Origin: Candidatus Agrococcus pullicola
GTDB taxonomy: Bacteria; Actinomycetota; Actinomycetes; Actinomycetales; Microbacteriaceae
NCBI GenBank assembly: GCA_019115685.1
Contig: DXDC01000419.1
Span: 1-5,888 of the forward strand
Direction: 5' to 3'
DNA length: 5,888 nt
This document shows positions 1-4,344 of this stretch, piece after piece. Each line of letters opens with the position of its first letter. Position 1 is the first letter of the stretch. Made by a program: the position numbers and the translations under genes. The notes under the pieces were generated by a model. That model worked only from the letters and a program-made list of their open reading frames with translations. It made no database searches and was not told the origin of the DNA.

Positions 1-888
1 GCGGCCGGCTCGCCGCTGAGTCTGCAGGCGCATCCGACGACGGAACAGGCCGAGGCGGGCTACGCGCGTGAGAATGCCGCGGGTATCCCGCTGGATGCGC
101 CGCATCGCTCCTACCGCGATCCGTTCGCGAAACCGGAGATCATCGTCGCCATTACCGAGTTCGAAGCGCTCTGCGGTTTGCGTTCCGTCGCGCAGGCGCA
201 GCAACTGGTGCGGGCGGTGACGGCGGTGGATGACCGGGCGGAGCCGCTGCTGGCGCGACTGGACGAGTCAATGGAATCCGCAGTGGCCTGGCTGCTCTCG
301 GGCGACGAAGCGGTCGCCGGCGTGGTTGCCGCAGTCAGTGCCGCAATCACGATTCTGAGCCGCGAGGACAGCGGTGCAGCGGACACGGTGCGACGCTTGA
401 CGGCGCACTATCCGGCAGACCCGGGCATCGTCGTCGGCGGCCTACTGCTCAATCGCGTCACACTCGCCCCCGACGAAGCACTCTTTCTGCCGGCCGGCAA
501 CCTGCACGCCTACCTCGAGGGCGTCGGTATCGAGCTCATGGGGCCGAGCGACAACGTGATGCGCGCGGGCCTGACGCAGAAGCACATCGACGTCGACGAG
601 CTGATGAGCATCGCGGACTTCTCGCCGCTGCCCGAGCCGCGCATGACACGAGGAACGATCCCGGGAGCCCTGCGCTACTCGCCGGATGCCCCGTTCGAGC
701 TGCGCCTCATCCACGGAGAGCACGCCCCCGGCGTCGCCGCGTGCGGCATCCTGATCGCCGTCGAACCGACGACCGTCACGCTGACAGACGGCGTCGAGCA
801 GCTGGCCGGCGGCGAAGCGGCATACATCGACACGGCCGAAGGCGTCTCGATCGCGTCAGACTCGGCCTGGCTCGCATTAGCGCAGTAG
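1..888 (+). CDS. manA: Mannose-6-phosphate isomerase, class I (partial, 5' end missing)
   Basis: Frame 1 is open from the first base to a TAG at 886-888, giving the last 295 residues. This zinc-dependent cytosolic enzyme interconverts fructose-6-phosphate and mannose-6-phosphate, supplying mannose for GDP-mannose and envelope glycans. Numbering from the window edge, LSLQAHP carries Gln9 and His11, and AKPEI carries Glu46. PAGNLHAYL carries His169. These match the four zinc ligands of type I phosphomannose isomerases. The segment SDNVMRAGLT contains the conserved active-site Arg188, and the C-terminal 100 or so residues look like the usual second cupin barrel. Full-length family members are about 400 residues, so roughly 100 N-terminal residues lie outside the window. 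There is no frameshift or missing key residue in the visible part. A strong hairpin follows the stop. Family assignment is near certain; the true start cannot be seen. Confidence 0.95.
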   Translation, partial: AAGSPLSLQAHPTTEQAEAGYARENAAGIPLDAPHRSYRDPFAKPEIIVAITEFEALCGLRSVAQAQQLVRAVTAVDDRAEPLLARLDESMESAVAWLLSGDEAVAGVVAAVSAAITILSREDSGAADTVRRLTAHYPADPGIVVGGLLLNRVTLAPDEALFLPAGNLHAYLEGVGIELMGPSDNVMRAGLTQKHIDVDELMSIADFSPLPEPRMTRGTIPGALRYSPDAPFELRLIHGEHAPGVAACGILIAVEPTTVTLTDGVEQLAGGEAAYIDTAEGVSIASDSAWLALAQ

Positions 889-902
889 GTCGCTGCGTCC
901 CG

Positions 903-934
903 GGCGTGTGGGCGAAAAATCGCCGAGACACGCC
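903..934 (+). terminator. Hairpin after manA, candidate transcription terminator without a U-tract
   Basis: An outer stem GGCGTGT (903-909) pairs with ACACGCC (928-934), and an inner stem GGCGA (911-915) pairs with TCGCC (920-924) around an AAAA loop. One unpaired base on the left faces three on the right. This makes 12 base pairs, mostly G-C, starting 14 bases after the manA stop. No T-run follows (GCAAAATAG comes next), so it is not a classical intrinsic terminator. Position and strength fit the U-less hairpins reported at gene ends in actinobacteria. Termination is inferred; RNA 3'-end stabilisation is the alternative. Confidence 0.55.
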
Positions 935-986
935 GCAAAATAGGGCAATCCCGGCTCTTCCTGTGAACACTCATAGAATCCCCGAC

Positions 987-1016
987 TTGACGAAACCGGA
1001 ATAACACCGTTGTAAT
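987..1016 (+). promoter_or_regulatory. Sigma-70-type promoter of whiB
   Basis: TTGACG at 987-992 matches the -35 consensus in five of six bases, and TGTAAT at 1011-1016 matches the -10 consensus in five of six, with an 18-base spacer. The predicted start is near 1023, giving a leader of about 35 bases before the whiB start codon. TAGAAT at 974-979 is a second possible -10 box, but I see no convincing -35 for it. The region is AT-rich compared with its surroundings. Prediction is from motif match only. Confidence 0.6.
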
Positions 1017-1017
1017 T
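1000..1017. promoter_or_regulatory. Imperfect palindrome over the whiB -10 box, candidate operator
   Basis: AATAACACCGTTGTAATT is an 18-bp inverted repeat in which 7 of 9 symmetric pairs match (mismatches at 1003/1014 and 1007/1010). It covers the whole predicted -10 element TGTAAT, so a dimeric protein bound here would block or alter promoter opening. WhiB-family genes are known to be developmentally and redox regulated in actinobacteria, but I cannot name the factor from this sequence. Part of the symmetry could be chance in an AT-rich promoter. Confidence 0.35.
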
Positions 1018-1057
1018 AGGTAGGCGCTCGGACGGGTGGCCAGCAACGGAACGGAGC

Positions 1058-1393
1058 ATGATGGTGGACTCATCGCACGGCGGTATGCACCGTGGCGTAC
1101 CTGACGACTGGTTTGTCGATCCCGTCTATCTCGGCATCCCAGGGATCCCCGGAAGCGGCAGCGAATACGACGAACACCCCCTCGCATGGCAGGCCGACGC
1201 GCTGTGCGCCGAGACCGACCCCGAAGCGTTCTTCCCGGAGAAGGGCGGCTCGACTCGCGACGCCAAGCGCATCTGCGATTCCTGCGAAGTTCGGCAGCAG
1301 TGCCTCGAGTACGCGCTGCAGAACGACGAGCGGTTCGGCATCTGGGGCGGGCTTTCGGAACGAGAGCGTCGCAAACTGCGTAAGCGAGCCTGA
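1058..1393 (+). CDS. whiB2: WhiB-family [4Fe-4S] transcriptional regulator, WhiB2/WhmD-like
   Basis: A 111-residue cytosolic regulator of the Wbl family, which binds a redox- and NO-sensitive [4Fe-4S] cluster and acts on promoters with the principal sigma factor. The four ligands are Cys50, Cys73, Cys76 and Cys82 in the spacing C-X22-C-X2-C-X5-C. The turn GIWGG follows at 94-98, and a basic DNA-binding tail RRKLRKR at 104-110. DPEAFFPEKGGSTRDAKRIC and the N-terminal DWFVDPVYLG are typical of the WhiB2/WhmD branch, whose members are needed for septation and cell division. There are two adjacent ATGs, at 1058 and 1061. GGA at 1048-1050 suits the first (7-base gap) and GGAG at 1053-1056 suits the second (4-base gap), so the start is uncertain by one codon. 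It has its own promoter and is followed by hairpins, so it is probably transcribed alone. Family call is secure; the subfamily rests on motif resemblance. Confidence 0.93.
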   Translation: MMVDSSHGGMHRGVPDDWFVDPVYLGIPGIPGSGSEYDEHPLAWQADALCAETDPEAFFPEKGGSTRDAKRICDSCEVRQQCLEYALQNDERFGIWGGLSERERRKLRKRA

Positions 1394-1402
1394 CGGTCGT
1401 TT

Positions 1403-1415
1403 ATCCACCGGATTG
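1403..1415 (+). repeat. 13-bp direct repeat, copy 1
   Basis: ATCCACCGGATTG recurs exactly at 1480-1492, 77 bases downstream. Each copy has the small dyad ATCC-ACC-GGAT at its core. This copy lies 10 bases after the whiB stop. It is also the left part of a weaker hairpin at 1405-1423, in which CCACCGG pairs with CCGGTTGG across an ATTG loop with one bulged base. Confidence 0.7.
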
Positions 1416-1433
1416 CCGGTTGGCGGGTACCTC

Positions 1434-1446
1434 TTTCGAATCGAAA
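1434..1446. repeat. Short perfect dyad TTTCGA-A-TCGAAA
   Basis: The 13-base sequence TTTCGAATCGAAA is symmetric about its central A (1440). It is followed directly by the palindromes ATGCAT (1446-1451) and ATCGAT (1450-1455). The arms are separated by one base, so it cannot form an RNA hairpin with full arms and looks more like a protein-binding dyad. Short dyads of this size also occur by chance, and no function is assigned. Confidence 0.4.
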
Positions 1447-1472
1447 TGCATCGATAATCCCTGCCTTTCCAC

Positions 1473-1497
1473 GGAAACAATCCACCGGATTGTTTCC
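1473..1497 (+). terminator. Perfect 11-bp hairpin between whiB and the glycosyltransferase gene
   Basis: GGAAACAATCC (1473-1483) pairs with GGATTGTTTCC (1487-1497) without mismatch across an ACC loop. It lies 80 bases after the whiB stop and 52 bases before the next start codon. The following bases, CACTCCG, contain no T-run. It may end whiB transcription and shield the next promoter. TTTCC at 1466-1470 can also pair with GGAAA at 1473-1477, but with only two bases between the arms, so that competing fold is unlikely to be stable as RNA. The hairpin contains copy 2 of the 13-bp repeat, so a DNA-binding role is the alternative. Confidence 0.55.
1480..1492 (+). repeat. 13-bp direct repeat, copy 2 (inside hairpin)
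   Basis: This is an exact second copy of ATCCACCGGATTG (first at 1403-1415). Here the flanking bases extend the core dyad into the perfect 11-bp stem at 1473-1497; in copy 1 they do not. The shared core suggests either two protein sites or duplication of a terminator element. Confidence 0.7.
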
Positions 1498-1536
1498 CAC
1501 TCCGAGTCCAAGGCGGCTGCACGAGAACCCGGCATC

Positions 1537-1549
1537 TAGCCTGTCAAGG
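1537..1549 (+). promoter_or_regulatory. Candidate -10 element (TAGCCT) for a leaderless transcript
   Basis: TAGCCT at 1537-1542 fits the actinobacterial -10 pattern TANNNT. With -10 boxes normally at -12 to -7, transcription would begin at 1549, exactly the first base of the GTG start codon. No Shine-Dalgarno sequence lies at a useful distance: the only AAGG (1546-1549) runs into the codon itself. Leaderless mRNAs starting with AUG or GUG are common in actinobacteria. No clear -35 box is visible, which is usual for such promoters. Confidence 0.5.
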
Positions 1550-4344
1550 TGCGCAGTAGAGTATTCGCGGTTCTGGTGAGCCGAAACGCTTCGAAGGTAC
1601 TGCCGCGTACCCTCGAGGCGCTCGCCGCAGGAACCAAACAGCCCGACACGATCATCGGTGTCGATACGGCCAGCAACGACGATTCCGCGAACCTCATGCG
1701 CGAGCACGTCGATACCGTCGTCAAGCTTCGCTCCAAGCTGAGCTTCGGTCAGGCCGCGGCGCAGGGCGTCGCAGAGCTTCCCGAAGCCGAAGAGGGCGAC
1801 TGGCTGTGGCTGCTCGCCCACGATGCGGCTCCCGAACCGGATGCGCTGGCACAGCTGACCTCGGCCGCGGAGGCCAACCGCCACCTCGCGATCATCGGCC
1901 CCAAGATCATGCGCGTCGGCGATTCGCGCACGATCAACGAGTTCGGTCAGACCATGACACCGTTCGGCAACGCCGTTCGCCTTGCCGCCGGTGAACTCGA
2001 CCAGGGCCAGTACGACTCTCGATCGGACGTCTTAGGCGTTGCGGAAACCGGGCTGCTGATCCGCCGTGACGTTTACGAGCAACTCGGCGGCTTCGATCCC
2101 GCGCTCCCCACTGTCGACGCCGGGCTGGACCTCGGCGTCCGGGCGCGGCTCGCCGGCCACCAGGTGGCGCTGCAGCCGCGTGCACGCATCCAGCGCAACG
2201 GGGGGCCCGAGCTGTTCTCGGCCAGGAGCCTCTCGGATGCGTCACTGACCGCGATCCGCCGCAGGGCACAACTGCATCGACGATTCGCCTATGCGAATGC
2301 ATTCGCCTTGATCCTGCACTGGTTGCTGGCTCTCCCGCTCGCTCTCTTGCGCGGCCTCGGGCACGTGCTGGCGAAGCGGCCGGCAGCACTCATCAGCGAG
2401 TTCTCCGCGGCGCTTGCCGCGATGTTCGGCTTCCGGAACATCGCGAACGCCAGAAGGCGCATCCGCACCACGAGAACCAGCGGCTGGGCGGCGCTGGCAT
2501 CGCTGCGCATCGATTGGCGCACGCTGCGGGCGCGCCGTCGGCTCGTCGGCGACGACGTCGTCGAGAATGCCGCCGACGCGGACGACCTCGTCGGCTTCGC
2601 CCAGGGCGGCGCACTCTGGGTGTTCGCCTTCGCGCTGCTCGCGGGCGTCATCGCGAACGTCGGCATCGTCACCAGCTCCCGCATCACGGGAGGGGCACTG
2701 CTGCCGCTCGGGTCATTCACCGACATGTGGTCGGGCGCGCTGTTCGGCGACCGGGATCTCTTGGGCTCACTTCCGGGGCCGGCAGATCCCTTCTCGATCG
2801 TTGTGGCGCTGCTGGGCTCCGTGACGTTCTGGCAGCCTTCGCAGGCCATCGTGCTGCTGCTGGTGCTGGCGCCGGCGCTGTCGACGGTGACCGTCTGGCT
2901 GCTGGTGCGCAGGCTCACTCGAGTCGTGTGGGCTCCCGTGGTCGCCGCAGCGGTCTGGGCGTTCTCTCCGACGCTGTTCGCGAGCATCGCGGACGGCCGC
3001 ATCGGCGCGGTGCTCGCGCACGTCATGCTGCCGCTGGTCGCGTACGGGCTCATTCGCGCCCGTGACTCGTGGCGCGGAGTCGCTACCGGTTCGCTCGCAT
3101 TGGCCATCGTGCTCGCGGGAGCGCCTTCGCTGCTGCCGGCTGCCGTGGCCGCGGTGGTCGTTGCCGCGATCTGGTTCCTGTCTCGGGTCCGCCCGGGAGG
3201 GGCGTTCCGAGCGGTCTCGATGCTGGTGCCCGCTGCCGCGCTGTTCGCGCCACTGGCATGGGCGCACACCGAAACCGGGAACTGGCTCGCGGGGCTGGCC
3301 GATCCGGGCATCCCGCTCGGGTATGACGTCCCGGACGCCCTCGTGGTGGCAACGGGATACCCGGATGCTGCGCTTGCGACGCTGTCACCGCTGCTGTCGG
3401 GCATGGAGATCGCCGGTACGGCCTGGCCCATGTGGCTCACGATCGGCCTCGCGGCTCCTCTCGCGCTGGCCGCGTTCGCGGCGCCGTTCTTGCGGGCGCT
3501 GCCCGGAGTCGCAGGAGTTGCCGTTGCGCTGGCAGGGTTCGCGACCGCTGTCGCGGCCAGTCGCATCGCCGTCGCGTTCGAAGGTGAAACCGAGGTGTTC
3601 GTCTGGACCGGCCCCGGGCTCAGCCTTGCGATGCTGGGCCTGGTCATCGCGGCAATGATCACCATCGGTGTCCTCGCCGAGCGCAGTGCGGCCGTGAACA
3701 TCATCGTGACACTGTGCGCTGCCGTCACCGGAGTCGCGCTCGTGATCGGTGCTGCCATGACTCCGTCTCTCGTCCAACCCGAGCCGGAGCGTTCGATGCC
3801 GGCGCTGGTCGTCGCCGCGGCCGATGAGCAACCGCACGTCGGCACGCTCGTGATCGAGCCCGTCGGTCCGGATGCCATCAGACTCACGGTCGTGCGCGGG
3901 CACGGGGAAGTGCTCAGCGACGTGCAGACGGTTGTCACAACCGCTCAGCAGCCATCTGAAGCGACCAGCGAACTGAGCCAGTTCACCGTCGATTTGGTAT
4001 CGGGCAGCTCCATCGACGCAACCGAAACGCTTATGGACGCCGGCATCGGTTTCATTCTGCTGCGCGATGCTTCCGACGCCGCGGAGTCGTTGCATCAGAC
4101 GATCAGCAGGGGTCTCGATGAGCGAGCGGAACTGCAAGGCGTCGGAGCAACGGACGCAGGGCTGCTGTGGACATCGGATGCGATCGGTGATTACGAACCG
4201 GACACGCCGGCGTGGGCATGGTGGCTGCTGTTCGCGCAGCTGCTCGTGCTCCTGCTGGCACTGCTGTTGGCGTTGCCGTCGATGCGACGGGGAGCGCGGA
4301 AACGAGTACGCCGAGCACCGGAGGCCAGGAAGGACTTCGCATGA
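1549..4344 (+). CDS. Family 2 glycosyltransferase fused to a polytopic membrane domain
   Basis: A 931-residue membrane protein. Residues 1-235 form a cytosolic GT-A, family-2-type domain: VFAVLVSRN at the first strand, Asp39 in the GVDTASNDDS sugar-nucleotide loop, LLAHDAAPEPDAL at 88-100 in the metal-binding DXD position, then ETGLLIRRDVYEQLGGFDP and Asp190/Asp194 near the expected catalytic base. Hydrophobic segments follow at about 249-269, 355-376, 414-426, 431-453, 459-476, 484-503, 511-545 (probably two), 554-572, 625-646, 651-673, 690-708 and 716-737. Residues 740-887 are a soluble, probably extracytoplasmic domain, followed by a last helix at 888-909 and a very basic tail. It probably transfers a sugar to an envelope lipid or polymer; donor and acceptor cannot be read. 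GTG at 1549 is the only start before an in-frame TAG (1537) that keeps the first strand. Its end overlaps the next gene by ATGA. Confidence 0.88.
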   Translation: MRSRVFAVLVSRNASKVLPRTLEALAAGTKQPDTIIGVDTASNDDSANLMREHVDTVVKLRSKLSFGQAAAQGVAELPEAEEGDWLWLLAHDAAPEPDALAQLTSAAEANRHLAIIGPKIMRVGDSRTINEFGQTMTPFGNAVRLAAGELDQGQYDSRSDVLGVAETGLLIRRDVYEQLGGFDPALPTVDAGLDLGVRARLAGHQVALQPRARIQRNGGPELFSARSLSDASLTAIRRRAQLHRRFAYANAFALILHWLLALPLALLRGLGHVLAKRPAALISEFSAALAAMFGFRNIANARRRIRTTRTSGWAALASLRIDWRTLRARRRLVGDDVVENAADADDLVGFAQGGALWVFAFALLAGVIANVGIVTSSRITGGALLPLGSFTDMWSGALFGDRDLLGSLPGPADPFSIVVALLGSVTFWQPSQAIVLLLVLAPALSTVTVWLLVRRLTRVVWAPVVAAAVWAFSPTLFASIADGRIGAVLAHVMLPLVAYGLIRARDSWRGVATGSLALAIVLAGAPSLLPAAVAAVVVAAIWFLSRVRPGGAFRAVSMLVPAAALFAPLAWAHTETGNWLAGLADPGIPLGYDVPDALVVATGYPDAALATLSPLLSGMEIAGTAWPMWLTIGLAAPLALAAFAAPFLRALPGVAGVAVALAGFATAVAASRIAVAFEGETEVFVWTGPGLSLAMLGLVIAAMITIGVLAERSAAVNIIVTLCAAVTGVALVIGAAMTPSLVQPEPERSMPALVVAAADEQPHVGTLVIEPVGPDAIRLTVVRGHGEVLSDVQTVVTTAQQPSEATSELSQFTVDLVSGSSIDATETLMDAGIGFILLRDASDAAESLHQTISRGLDERAELQGVGATDAGLLWTSDAIGDYEPDTPAWAWWLLFAQLLVLLLALLLALPSMRRGARKRVRRAPEARKDFA
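4327..4334 (+). promoter_or_regulatory. Ribosome binding site of the DUF5719-like gene
   Basis: AGGAAGGA lies inside the end of the glycosyltransferase gene, with six bases between it and the ATG at 4341. It is the best Shine-Dalgarno sequence seen in the window. It fixes the start of the downstream gene and, with the ATGA overlap, supports translational coupling. Confidence 0.75.

Noticed and set aside
178..180. TTG as the start of a short manA-like gene
   Set aside because: The frame is open upstream and encodes the zinc ligands Gln9, His11 and Glu46, so the TTG is an internal leucine codon of a gene cut by the window edge.
889..1057. Riboswitch or small RNA gene between manA and whiB
   Set aside because: Apart from the terminator-like hairpin and promoter I could not find a multi-stem conserved aptamer pattern, and the predicted whiB leader is only about 35 bases.
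1085..1087. ATG at 1085 as the whiB start
   Set aside because: It is in frame but has no good ribosome binding site, whereas the ATGs at 1058 and 1061 have GGA/GGAG at workable spacing.
1126..1884. 252-codon minus-strand open frame covering whiB and the start of the glycosyltransferase gene
   Set aside because: It overlaps the conserved WhiB cysteine region and the GT-A first strand on the opposite strand, with no family resemblance of its own.
2289..3938. 549-codon open frame on the minus strand inside the glycosyltransferase gene
   Set aside because: It is antisense to a well-supported gene. Its product is dominated by Ala, Ser, Thr and Pro with no domain, as expected from a high-GC antisense frame.
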